Assembly (NCBI GenBank): GCA_964449985.1
Contig: CAYVCG010000044.1
Location: 1-16,225, forward strand
Source: CAYVCG01 sp964449985
Lineage (GTDB): Bacteria > Bacillota > Clostridia > Lachnospirales > WRAX01
Reading direction: 5' to 3'
DNA length: 16,225 bases
Under the pieces are notes generated by a model that worked only from the letters and a program-made list of their open reading frames with translations, was not told the DNA's origin and made no database searches. The first letter of the stretch is position 1, and every line of letters starts with the position of its first letter. Shown here one piece after another: positions 7,695 through 15,819 of this stretch. The translations under genes were made by a program, and so were the position numbers.

Positions 7695-7832
7695 TAGTAA
7701 ATTGCATATGGAACAGTAACCAAATCTATTCTCCATAAACGGCTCGTCTGTTTGCGTTTTCTACGAAAACGCTGTTGTCGCTCGCCATTTCGAACTTCAC
7801 GATTTCATTACTGTTTTACTAGAAATTTACTA
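7695..7832. repeat. 138-bp nested inverted repeat, miniature-element-like
   Basis: The two halves mirror each other in matched blocks split by equally long unmatched stretches. From each end inward: TAGTAAATT, 8 unmatched, AACAGTAA, 2 unmatched, AAATC, 10 unmatched, AAAyGG, about 11-12 largely unmatched, then GCGTTTTC. A perfect central hairpin GCGTTTTC-TAC-GAAAACGC lies at 7754-7772. The outer pairs are 7695-7703/7824-7832 and 7712-7719/7808-7815. The size and end-inverted layout fit a MITE-like element or a structured RNA. No clear target-site duplication is seen. On the minus strand a 20-codon ATG frame crosses the centre with ordinary-looking residues. The element lies between the tRNA and the rhamnosidase terminator. 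Confidence 0.7.
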
Positions 7833-7835
7833 CAC

Positions 7836-7880
7836 AAAAAAAGCGCCGGGATAACCATTGTTAAACAATGATTCCCCGGC
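7836..7880 (-). terminator. terminator of the rhamnosidase gene
   Basis: The + strand arms GCCGGG (7845-7850) and CCCGGC (7875-7880) form the base. An inner stem CATTGT/ACAATG (7856-7861, 7865-7870) lies above a 5-base mismatched bulge. On the minus strand seven U follow (7836-7842). It lies about 107 bases past the stop codon. Confidence 0.85.
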
Positions 7881-7917
7881 AAAACATAGGAGATTAGACT
7901 CGCATTGTGAGTTATAT

Positions 7918-7950
7918 AAAAGCGTATGCCATAAAGACAATAACGCTTTT
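7918..7950 (-). other. 3' untranslated hairpin of the rhamnosidase mRNA
   Basis: AAAAGCGT (7918-7925) and ACGCTTTT (7943-7950) form a perfect 8-bp stem with a 17-base loop, 38 bases past the stop. The U-run is short, so it may be a weak first terminator or a protective hairpin ahead of the main one. Confidence 0.5.
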
Positions 7951-7987
7951 ACGCGTAATTAAGTAAAACTAAATCAATAAATGTTTG

Positions 7988-10900
7988 TTAGTCGTTATAC
8001 GTTGAAGTAAATGTAAAGCTAAAGCTTGGATAAAGCGAAGGAAGCTTCACATTCTTAACAACAAATACATCACCTGATTTAGCTGCATAGCCAATCGTAA
8101 TTGACTTATCAGCAACTTCAACGATATTAACAACAACATTATTTACACAAACTGCAAACCTGCTGCCTGGTTTAATTGATTCATTAAAGCTGAGAACTGT
8201 ATTTTCCCCATTTGGAGCAATATTCATTTTCCATATATCAGCAGTATTTGCTTTAACAGTAATCAAGCCTTCAGAAGCAGCAACTCCATTAACCTTGAGA
8301 ATTGCCTTAAATTCAGTATCAACACTAACATCTGGTATTTCATCGGCATTAAATGATGCGACAGCGTATCCGTTGTTAAAGCCTGTAATGGACTTGCCAA
8401 ACAGAACAACTTCAATATCTTTTCCATCAATATCACCATCAATACTGATTGGTATGTTTGCAGCGCAGCCTGATACTATAGCATTGGTTATCGTAACAGT
8501 ATAGTCACTTTCATCAATGCTTTCGCCTCTATTATAAAGCATTATTTGTGTAAGTTGCAAGAAATATAAATTATTATCAGTTACTTTTGGATTAAGGCTT
8601 AACGCGTTAAGACGTACATAGCGTGCGTTCTGCTTGCCCAGATAGAAGTTTAACGGTCCAAACTCTTGAACTGGGTAGTCTTTGTCTTTATAATCGTCAT
8701 AAACGGTAATCCAAGAAGACTCGTCTCCAGGATTTTCCATAGCAATATCAATCGTAAATCTTCTCGGGAAACCATAACCCACATCTTTTTGAGACGGCTG
8801 CCTTATAGCGGAATAATACGTCGCATAATCAAACTCTTGAACAGAACCTAAATCAACATATATCCATTCACGGTGGTCTGACTTGCTGTCGTTTCCACTG
8901 GTTGAAGAATAGCCTACATATTCACCATAACGGTTTATGTTCTTAGGAACACCGTTAGTAACGTTTGCAATATTCCAGTTGGCATCCGCATCAACGATAC
9001 TTGTTCTTGCAGTGGCCGACTTTCTAAACGCGATGTTAGGCAACGCATTCTCAGTAAGAGCATCAAGAGCTTCGTCTAAATCACTCTTTGCAGTAAGCAG
9101 AAGCTCATCAGAGGAATCCACAGAAATAGCTATTTCTGAAACTCTTGTTCTAACCTCTTCAAAAGCTTCCCATTGCGTTTTTGGATAAGCAATCGGGTTA
9201 AGAACCATTGCATCTATATCAGCCAACGCTTTCTTTAAATCACGCCTTGCTATATTAATCTGGTTCGGCATATCGTTAAGTGCTTCCTGAAGCCTTGCAG
9301 TAACATCAAAGATATCAACTATTAAAGCTTCTGGATCGTTTAATAATGTTTCAGCTTCATTAACCAAAGCCATAAGGTCTGCCCAAGCTTTTGCATAATA
9401 GTCTTCTTGCTTTAAAGCTTTTGCTGCTTTAATAAGACCAGTAAGCTTTGATGTGTCAAGAGTATAACCGTCTATAGTTGATGTAAAGCTGTATTCACCA
9501 GAAAGAAGAACAACCTTAACGAGCCTGTTTTCCGGATCTATACCCACAGATTTAACACCCGGCATAGAATCGTTAACAACTTCGTCTCCGCATTTAACGT
9601 TATTAATAACATTGGTCGGGAAATAAACAGTCGCTTCCGAACCAAAGGGAATTGTAACGTCATAAGAGAATGAATCCTTTGTTATAACCTTCCAGTTGCT
9701 TTCAAGCTTTCCTCTTACTGTATCAAGAGAAAGATTTACATACTCCAGATCACCTGTAATAAGCGGACTAAGCTCAAACGTTTTGTATCCATCCTTAGGA
9801 TTCTTTACTCCGCCGAAGTACTCGTAAAGATATTCGTCGTAAGAACCGTGGAAGTAGTGGTTTCTGGAACGTGTAGCGTCTTCCCACATTTCCCAAAGAG
9901 ACGTAGAACCTCTTGCTATAAAGTATCCCCAGCTTGGGTATGTTGTCTGGTTAAGAATTTTGTATGCGATATCTGCATAGCCATATTTCGTCAATACAGG
10001 AAGAATTTCCTTTCCGCCAACAAAGCCTGTATCCAGATGATAATTTTTTGCTATGATGTCATTTACAAGGCTAGTCAAAACAGGCTGAATGCGTTCTTCT
10101 GGAACAAGACCAGCTGCAAGCGGAAGAAGCTGAGATGTCTGGCGATATCTCGTTCTGTTGCCTGATGGATTCCAAACGCCAGTATCATAATAACCGCCGT
10201 TTTCAACATAGAACTTGTTGTTAAATGCAGTCTTTACAGCTTCTCTATAGCTGGCAAATCTTGCAGCATCCGCAGTCTTACCAAGGGCATTTGCCATTCT
10301 TTCCATAGAACCAAGAGCCATATAAGCATATACGGTATTGGAAATAGCGCCACCTTCGGAAGCGTCTGCAGAGTTACCCATATTTGGATTTCCCATAGGA
10401 GCGATATAGTCGCCCAAGTCTGCGTTAGGCCATGTATTTCCGCTGGCAGACATACGGGTTATATAATATTCCGCAAGTCTCTTCATGGAGTCATATTGCT
10501 TTTCAACAAAAGACAAGTTGCCATAAGTATCCCACAATTGCTCTGTTATGTTTATCAAAACAGAGTTCCATATGGATGACTGGCTTAATGTCCAATCCGC
10601 TGTAGGGCCTATTTCAAAGATAAAACCATCAGCTCTTTGCCCATCTGTCAATGTCTCACCAAAATATTTAAGGAATGAACTTACGTCAAAGTTAAAGAAC
10701 ATGCTTGGCAAAGCTACATTAGCGTCGCCTGTCCAGCCGTTTTTCTCCCAAACTGGTGTGTCAGTAGGTTTAAACTGGTAGTTGTTCAACATTGTAGTGC
10801 GCATTATTTTGTGCAGAGAATTTATAAGGTCGTTGGATGTTTCCAACTGGGATACGATTGCAACGTCGTTACTGCAACGATAAAGCTCAATATCATCCTC

Positions 10901-13882
10901 AGTAAGCTCACCTGGATAATTGTCTATCTGGATATATTCGTAACCTTTATAACTAAATCTTGGTTCAAATACTTCAACAGGAGCGCCTTTTGCAATGTAA
11001 TAATCCCTATCAATCGTGTCTTTTGGGAACCAGCCTGTATAAATGCCATTTGCAGAACCGTTAGCATTTTGAGTCTCAGCATATGTAATAACGATTTGCG
11101 TTCCTGCCGGAACATCCCTCATAGTAAGCTTCATCCAACCTGTTGTCATCTCAGGATTTCTGATTACATAAGAACCATTTGCAAGCTTAGTAATTGATTT
11201 TGGACTATAAGTAGTCGTCTTACGAACAGGCTCGATATACTGCCATTTCAATTTTCCTGTCGGAACAGACGTTAAGGATGCATTTTCCCATGTTCCGTCA
11301 CTAACATATCCCGGAGAAGCCCAGCCCGTTTTTTCTTTTCTCGCGTCATAAGATTCTCCGTAATAAATGCTGTTTTTAGTGGTCGGGCCTGTATTGGTAG
11401 CAAGCCATGTTTCATCAGAAACAACCGTTTGAACAGAGCCATCAGCATAAACAATTTCTAACTGCAAACGCAATTTTGGATTCGTTCTCCAAACGGCATT
11501 TTGCCAATTCCAAACACCGTCAACCTCGTTCCAGAAGCCGTTTCCAAGCTCAACACCAATTACGTTTTCGCCGTTATTTAACATACGTTTAACGTCATAA
11601 ACGCCATATGGTATTGTTACGTCATATTGTGTATTACCTAGGTTTAACACATTATCAGAATAGACGCGCTCGCCATTTAATTGGAGATCATACATACCAA
11701 GACCTGATATATAAATTCTGGCTTGCTTAACATTATCGCCTACTGTGAAGCCCTTACGGAACATAGGCACTGCACGCTCATATGCGGATGTTGAATACGT
11801 AGTCGGAGTAACGCCGTTACCCCAAGGAGCGCCGCCATACGTTACTGCCTGGTCAGGAGCAAGCCATGCAGAATCGTCAAAATCAACAGCTTTCCATCCA
11901 TTAACCTCAGTTTTGCTTATTTTCCATGTATTATCAGAAACAATTGTATCTTTCGTTCCATCTGTATAGTTAATTACTATTTTGGAAAGCAACCCTGCAT
12001 AACCCGTCGACCCATTATGATCCCAGGCCGCCAAAACATTTTTGCCGCTCCTAACATGCTCAGTAACGTCGTATAAATAACCGACTCTCCAAGCATCCGT
12101 TCCGGTGTTAGCACCGATTAATGTTCCATTTATAAACAATTCATAAGCATCGTCCGCAGTCATACCAACGTATACTTTGCTCACTGTTTTGTCTACATTA
12201 GGAACAAAGCTCTTTCTAAACCATTGAGTCCCTTTAGGAACCGCTGAAAAAGCCGCTCCATCTCTTCTCCAAATCCATTGGGCAGAGCTAAAATCCATTT
12301 CTATAGTGCCTGAATTTGCTGGAAGCGCAATCCATTTTGCATCACTGTTCCAATCAGTTTGCTCCATGAGACCTGTTTCAAATGAGGAATCATCATAAGG
12401 TTCTCTCATAATATCATCCTGATCCCAAATCTGCACAGTCCAGTAGTATTTTGTTTTTGAAAGCAGTTTTTTGCCGTTATAAACCACATCGTAGTTGTTT
12501 TCACTCATAACCTTGCCGGAATCCCAAACAATGTCTTCATCATCTACAGAAAATCTTTCTGTTGAAACGATAACTCTGTAAGCAGACTGGCTTTTGCCGT
12601 ATCCTCCCGAAACTGGAAGCCATCTGAATGTTGGTTTAGGGTTATCAACACCAAGCGGCTCAATAGCATTATCAACCTTTAAGTTTGTTATTGTAAAATC
12701 GCGATACAAATATCTGGCTACGGCAACGGATTCAGAGCCTATACGGATACGTTTGCCACTATGTTCAATATTATTCCAAGTTTCGCTGGAAGAATCAAAT
12801 TCCCAAGATGTCCATTTATCTATATCGGTTAAATACATTAAAATATTTCCGTTGGGGATCAGAGTGACTCCGGATATCGGTTTGATAGCCAAGTTTTTAA
12901 TTATTAAACTAGTCGGCGCACCAGATGGCAATTTAAAATCTCTAAGCGTCAAATAAATTTGGGTTCCATCTTTATTTGTATAAGCGTCAAAGTCAACGTC
13001 ATTTGTTCCGCTTACATTTCTAAACACGGTTGAAATATCAATGTCAGATAAATCGTTCGCAAACATAAAACCCTGTGGCAGAGATAAGCTAAACGATCCA
13101 TTGTTAACCAATAAACCGGGAGTGGATTCTGATATTTTAATATTATCCAACTCAATTATGCCACTACCAGATTTAATCTCTCCAGCCGTTACAAATATAC
13201 TAGGTACTCTGGAAATTGTATTAATCTTGAGCATATTACTTGGAATAACACGATAAGATTGATACGATACACTAATAGCAACATCACTATTTCTCTCTAT
13301 GTATACTGCCAAAGGAATCGAAATTCTATCACCGGATGTTACATCTTTAAGCAATTCGACCGACATTCTCCCCTCGGATAATTCAATATTAAACACGTTC
13401 GAAATGCCGTCATTATAAATAAGATGTTGATATAAACCGTCGCTATTTGGTTCTGAAACAGGAATAAACCCTTCTTCGCCATCAGTATCCGCATCTATTA
13501 GATGGAAAGTCGCGAATTCACCTTTTAAAGGATCTTGAGTCTCTGGTTTATCAGGGTAAGCAATATCCCCGGGTAATTTAGCATACAAAAATTCGGCATT
13601 TATTAACTCAAGCTGAAATCCAAATCCACTTCGCACATTCTCGGTGAAATCAATATCAAATTTCGCTCCGCCTGATATGTAAGAAACATCCTTGCCGCCA
13701 ACCTTTTCAAAAGAATAGTTATCCGGCGCAAGCATTGGGCTTGCCCCATAAGCCGGTATTAGCGTTTTCTCGGGAAGATCGTCATAACCAGTAACGCTAA
13801 TACTTGTTGCGAACAGGTTCATCAGCGGCACTGACGACAAAGCCATAACAGCCGCCAATAACAATGCGATTCTCTTTTTCAT
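7988..13882 (-). CDS. secreted multidomain GH78 alpha-L-rhamnosidase
   Basis: An exported hydrolase predicted to release alpha-L-rhamnose from plant glycans or glycosides. It has 1964 residues; simpler GH78 enzymes have about 900-1100. A signal peptide covers 1-26. Then come two beta-rich N-terminal domains of uncertain family (about 30-385), an Fn3-like rhamnosidase domain (395-505), and two jelly-roll sugar-binding domains (about 516-655 and 700-850). A further beta domain (about 875-1000) leads into the (alpha/alpha)6 catalytic domain (about 1005-1365), capped by a beta-sandwich to 1470. Asp1041, Glu1046 and Asp1053 in DTPVWEKNGWTGD have the spacing of D567, E572 and D579 in the Bacillus enzyme RhaB. 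Glu1331 in SLWEMWE is the likely base. FIVAR-like helical repeats (1475-1615), an F5/8-C (CBM32-like) domain (1616-1785) and an unknown C-terminal domain follow. No dockerin, SLH or sortase motif is seen. AAAAGGAGG (13891-13899) sets the start. Confidence 0.93.
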   Translation of the reverse strand: MKKRIALLLAAVMALSSVPLMNLFATSISVTGYDDLPEKTLIPAYGASPMLAPDNYSFEKVGGKDVSYISGGAKFDIDFTENVRSGFGFQLELINAEFLYAKLPGDIAYPDKPETQDPLKGEFATFHLIDADTDGEEGFIPVSEPNSDGLYQHLIYNDGISNVFNIELSEGRMSVELLKDVTSGDRISIPLAVYIERNSDVAISVSYQSYRVIPSNMLKINTISRVPSIFVTAGEIKSGSGIIELDNIKISESTPGLLVNNGSFSLSLPQGFMFANDLSDIDISTVFRNVSGTNDVDFDAYTNKDGTQIYLTLRDFKLPSGAPTSLIIKNLAIKPISGVTLIPNGNILMYLTDIDKWTSWEFDSSSETWNNIEHSGKRIRIGSESVAVARYLYRDFTITNLKVDNAIEPLGVDNPKPTFRWLPVSGGYGKSQSAYRVIVSTERFSVDDEDIVWDSGKVMSENNYDVVYNGKKLLSKTKYYWTVQIWDQDDIMREPYDDSSFETGLMEQTDWNSDAKWIALPANSGTIEMDFSSAQWIWRRDGAAFSAVPKGTQWFRKSFVPNVDKTVSKVYVGMTADDAYELFINGTLIGANTGTDAWRVGYLYDVTEHVRSGKNVLAAWDHNGSTGYAGLLSKIVINYTDGTKDTIVSDNTWKISKTEVNGWKAVDFDDSAWLAPDQAVTYGGAPWGNGVTPTTYSTSAYERAVPMFRKGFTVGDNVKQARIYISGLGMYDLQLNGERVYSDNVLNLGNTQYDVTIPYGVYDVKRMLNNGENVIGVELGNGFWNEVDGVWNWQNAVWRTNPKLRLQLEIVYADGSVQTVVSDETWLATNTGPTTKNSIYYGESYDARKEKTGWASPGYVSDGTWENASLTSVPTGKLKWQYIEPVRKTTTYSPKSITKLANGSYVIRNPEMTTGWMKLTMRDVPAGTQIVITYAETQNANGSANGIYTGWFPKDTIDRDYYIAKGAPVEVFEPRFSYKGYEYIQIDNYPGELTEDDIELYRCSNDVAIVSQLETSNDLINSLHKIMRTTMLNNYQFKPTDTPVWEKNGWTGDANVALPSMFFNFDVSSFLKYFGETLTDGQRADGFIFEIGPTADWTLSQSSIWNSVLINITEQLWDTYGNLSFVEKQYDSMKRLAEYYITRMSASGNTWPNADLGDYIAPMGNPNMGNSADASEGGAISNTVYAYMALGSMERMANALGKTADAARFASYREAVKTAFNNKFYVENGGYYDTGVWNPSGNRTRYRQTSQLLPLAAGLVPEERIQPVLTSLVNDIIAKNYHLDTGFVGGKEILPVLTKYGYADIAYKILNQTTYPSWGYFIARGSTSLWEMWEDATRSRNHYFHGSYDEYLYEYFGGVKNPKDGYKTFELSPLITGDLEYVNLSLDTVRGKLESNWKVITKDSFSYDVTIPFGSEATVYFPTNVINNVKCGDEVVNDSMPGVKSVGIDPENRLVKVVLLSGEYSFTSTIDGYTLDTSKLTGLIKAAKALKQEDYYAKAWADLMALVNEAETLLNDPEALIVDIFDVTARLQEALNDMPNQINIARRDLKKALADIDAMVLNPIAYPKTQWEAFEEVRTRVSEIAISVDSSDELLLTAKSDLDEALDALTENALPNIAFRKSATARTSIVDADANWNIANVTNGVPKNINRYGEYVGYSSTSGNDSKSDHREWIYVDLGSVQEFDYATYYSAIRQPSQKDVGYGFPRRFTIDIAMENPGDESSWITVYDDYKDKDYPVQEFGPLNFYLGKQNARYVRLNALSLNPKVTDNNLYFLQLTQIMLYNRGESIDESDYTVTITNAIVSGCAANIPISIDGDIDGKDIEVVLFGKSITGFNNGYAVASFNADEIPDVSVDTEFKAILKVNGVAASEGLITVKANTADIWKMNIAPNGENTVLSFNESIKPGSRFAVCVNNVVVNIVEVADKSITIGYAAKSGDVFVVKNVKLPSLYPSFSFTFTSTYND

Positions 13883-13982
13883 TTCTTTAGCCTCCTTTTA
13901 ATTTTTAAATATGTCAATATTTCCCCTACCCTACTTAATGAATTAAATATATCACACACCCACTTCTTTTAAAATGCAATAT

Positions 13983-14011
13983 ACTGAACAGTAGATGTTC
14001 TAAACTGAACA
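13983..14011. promoter_or_regulatory. putative operator upstream of the rhamnosidase gene
   Basis: ACTGAACA occurs at 13983-13990 and again at 14004-14011, start to start exactly 21 bases, two helix turns. A reverse half-site TGTTC (13996-14000) lies between them and forms TGTTC-N6-GAACA with the second copy. The array lies about 100 bases ahead of the rhamnosidase start, where an activator would bind. A weak promoter on its gene side could be TTGCAT (13979-13974) with TGTGAT (13956-13951), 17 apart. The regulator is not identifiable here. Confidence 0.5.
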
Positions 14012-14038
14012 ATAACAAAAAAACACTTAAATTAGCAT

Positions 14039-14064
14039 AAAAAAACCGCTGTTTTTACAGCAAT
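14039..14064 (-). terminator. second terminator between the repeat protein and the rhamnosidase
   Basis: On the minus strand ATTGCTGT pairs with ACAGCGGT over an AAAA loop (14045-14064), 8 bp with two G-U pairs, then seven U (14039-14045). It backs up the terminator at 14145-14185 and isolates the rhamnosidase promoter from read-through. Confidence 0.65.
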
Positions 14065-14144
14065 AGTCACAATCAATATAAGCACAAGAAAATGTATAAC
14101 TGTGTATTAATTTCAACTACATATAATATCAATAAAATTTAAAA

Positions 14145-14185
14145 ATAAAAAACAGACCGCAAATCATCAAATTTTACGGTCTGTT
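14145..14185 (-). terminator. terminator of the secreted repeat-protein gene
   Basis: AACAGACCG (14151-14159) and CGGTCTGTT (14177-14185) form a perfect 9-bp stem with a 17-base loop. It has an A-run on one side and a T-run on the other, so it could work in both directions. It lies 7 bases beyond the minus-strand stop codon. Confidence 0.88.
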
Positions 14186-14192
14186 TTTTAGG

Positions 14193-15053
14193 CTATCTGT
14201 TGTTTTCAAACATCGGAATTGCCAATGAATTTTTATTATTTAAATCTGCATTCATATTAGCAGTGTCGTTTGTGTTATTTGTGTTTGTCATGTTTGTATT
14301 GTTATTGTTTGCATTTGATTCGTTTGCTCTGGAATGGGTTGGATCAGTATAAATCAAGATATCAAGTTTTGCTTTAATATTTCCCATAACAAGCCATAAA
14401 TCGCTGCCATCCTGAACGATATACATATCTTTGCTAACCTTGATTTGGCCATCATTTTCATTAGAACTGCCTGAGCGTCCCGGCATGATATTTTCATAAA
14501 GATTAATACTATCCTTCATACTAGAAGTGTTATAACCGCCATTCGACATACCTGAGTTATTGTTATATCCGCCTTGGTATGAGTTATAGTTACCGCCACT
14601 TTCTGTTCCGGCATTGGTACCCGTTGTTGGATAAGCACCAGCGTTTGTTCCAGAATTAGTGCCCGGATAAGCTGATATGTCGTATGTGCCGTAACCGCCC
14701 ACACCTGTTGCGCCTGTTCCCGTATTACCAGCGCCCGTTGCGCCTGTTCCTGTTGTTCCCATATCTCCAGCGCCTGTCGCACCTGTTCCTGTTGTTCCCA
14801 TATCTCCAGCGCCTGTAACGCCTGTATTCATTGTACCTGCACCTGCGCCAGCTCCTGTAGTACCAACCCCATCAGTACCTGTAGTTGTGCCTGCGCCTGT
14901 AGAATACGTTCCCGGCGTTCCCATCGAGCTTATAGACGATGTATCAGCAAAAGCAAGCACGTATTTAGCATCATCGTATTCAAGAGCATATGCGTTAAAA
15001 AACGATGTTGCAAAAACCGTCAGTATCATAACAAAACCAACTAATCTCTTCAT
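14193..15053 (-). CDS. secreted Gly/Thr/Asn-rich repeat protein
   Basis: No family is recognised. The 286-residue product begins with a clear signal peptide (MKRLVGFVMILTVFATSFFNAYA, cut after Ala23), so it is exported. Residues 44-120 are almost only Gly, Thr and Ala, with a 13-residue unit TTGTGATGAGDMG repeated twice exactly and further degenerate copies. Residues 121-185 are Gly/Asn/Tyr/Ser-rich, with GGYNN-type turns. Residues 200-240 form the only globular-looking part, containing IKVSKDMYIVQDGSDLWLVMG. The tail (242-276) is Asn/Thr-rich. There is no LPXTG, SLH or transmembrane anchor. AGGAGGT (15062-15068) lies 8 bases before the ATG. The make-up suggests a flexible or aggregating extracellular or surface protein, but function is unknown. 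The gene is separated from the rhamnosidase by two terminators. Confidence 0.85.
   Translation of the reverse strand: MKRLVGFVMILTVFATSFFNAYALEYDDAKYVLAFADTSSISSMGTPGTYSTGAGTTTGTDGVGTTGAGAGAGTMNTGVTGAGDMGTTGTGATGAGDMGTTGTGATGAGNTGTGATGVGGYGTYDISAYPGTNSGTNAGAYPTTGTNAGTESGGNYNSYQGGYNNNSGMSNGGYNTSSMKDSINLYENIMPGRSGSSNENDGQIKVSKDMYIVQDGSDLWLVMGNIKAKLDILIYTDPTHSRANESNANNNNTNMTNTNNTNDTANMNADLNNKNSLAIPMFENNR
14739..14816. repeat. 39-bp in-frame tandem repeat
   Basis: Two 39-base units lie head to tail. A 35-base core is identical at 14743-14777 and 14782-14816. A diverged partial unit extends to about 14704. Each unit encodes 13 residues of the Gly/Thr/Ala repeat, so copy-number change by slippage would keep the frame. 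Confidence 0.85.
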
Positions 15054-15162
15054 AAATATATACCTCCTAATTATTGTAATGTTTAGATGTCAAAGTTTTT
15101 ATGTAATACATAATGCTTACATAAATGTTGATTTTAGTACGATACTAGCATTTGCTCATTTG

Positions 15163-15191
15163 TATATAATATGTTACAAAAAAATTCCCAA
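15163..15191 (-). promoter_or_regulatory. possible promoter of the repeat-protein gene
   Basis: On the minus strand TTGGGA (15191-15186) and TATATA (15168-15163) are 17 bases apart, about 110 bases ahead of the start codon. Both are partial matches. A perfect TTGACA at 15093-15088 was not used because its -10 position falls on the ribosome binding site. Confidence 0.3.
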
Positions 15192-15234
15192 AAATTTTTG
15201 CAAAAGTTTCCGACTGCTTTTTAAAAATAAAAAC

Positions 15235-15290
15235 AAAAAAAGCCTGACAGTATAAGGAAATTATTGCGCAAGCCGCAAAACAGTCTGCTT
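15235..15290 (-). terminator. probable terminator of the XRE/membrane-protein operon
   Basis: On the minus strand AAGCAGACTGT (15290-15280) pairs imperfectly with ACTGTCAGGCTT (15251-15240), with a small internal loop and one T-T mismatch. An inner hairpin TTGCG-GCTTG-CGCAA (15264-15278) sits in the loop, and seven U follow (15235-15241). It lies 38 bases past the stop. Confidence 0.5.
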
Positions 15291-15327
15291 CGCCGCTTGT
15301 ACTTCGTAAAATGCTCATAATCTCCGA

Positions 15328-15819
15328 TTATTCGTTTCGGTCATCCTCATCTAACTGCTTTTGAATTTTCGCCTGCTTCCTCTTGTTCAGATAATCAAAG
15401 CATAGTAGCACAACATAAGCAGAAACAGTTGCACTGATAAAAGTAACTGCCAATACGGAGATAAAAAATCCTATGCCATCTTCTCTGTATTTGTCTGCGT
15501 ATTTTGTGTAATTCAAAACACCATTTGTTATTGTTACTATAGTTCCAGTCACTATGCTGTTCACCAAGACAATACCTTTTGCACGTTTTCCTTCTCCGTA
15601 TAAGTTTAGACCTACCATATTGTATCGTACTATGATATAAATGGACATTCCAAAAAAACATATAGCCTCAACAGCATATTGTTCAAATGTAGCGTTTAGC
15701 AAAAATTGCTGTACGAGTATTGATACGAGAAGTATAACCATTAAAATGCCATATGCTTCACTGTTTATTTTACGGCGCTGTGACGAAACTCTTTCGTCCT
15801 GCATATTTTGTTTTTTCAT
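15328..15819 (-). CDS. DUF6773-like four-helix membrane protein
   Basis: A 163-residue integral membrane protein with hydrophobic helices at about 24-42, 50-66, 82-103 and 116-142. It has a basic N-terminus (MKKQNMQDERVSSQRRK) and a charged C-terminal tail rich in K, Q, E and D. This layout, and its place behind a small XRE regulator, resemble the DUF6773 family. That family assignment is from memory and its function is unknown. I start at 15819: a GGGAGG site lies 7 bases ahead, and this ATG overlaps the regulator's TGA in ATGA, showing translational coupling. An upstream in-frame ATG at 15834 would run further into the regulator gene and take in the ribosome binding site. It is probably the target or partner of the regulator, for example in sensing or stress control, but that is inference. 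Confidence 0.83.
   Translation of the reverse strand: MKKQNMQDERVSSQRRKINSEAYGILMVILLVSILVQQFLLNATFEQYAVEAICFFGMSIYIIVRYNMVGLNLYGEGKRAKGIVLVNSIVTGTIVTITNGVLNYTKYADKYREDGIGFFISVLAVTFISATVSAYVVLLCFDYLNKRKQAKIQKQLDEDDRNE

Noticed and set aside
9848..11197. Long + strand open frames opposite the rhamnosidase gene.
   Set aside because: They are antisense to the conserved catalytic domain, with unlikely composition and no start signals.
13913..13918. A perfect TTGACA just ahead of the rhamnosidase, read on the minus strand.
   Set aside because: The -10 position would fall on the AGGAGG ribosome binding site, leaving no workable promoter.
14516..14782. A second minus-strand frame inside the secreted repeat protein, rich in Gln and Ala.
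   Set aside because: It is the frame-shifted reading of the same GC-rich tandem repeat and has no ribosome binding site.
14739..14816. A CRISPR array from the regular 39-bp repeats.
   Set aside because: The units are directly adjacent with no unique spacers, lie in frame inside a coding gene, and no cas genes are present.
15088..15093. A perfect TTGACA ahead of the secreted repeat protein, read on the minus strand.
   Set aside because: At 17-base spacing its -10 would be TTAGGA, overlapping the ribosome binding site. The match is probably chance.
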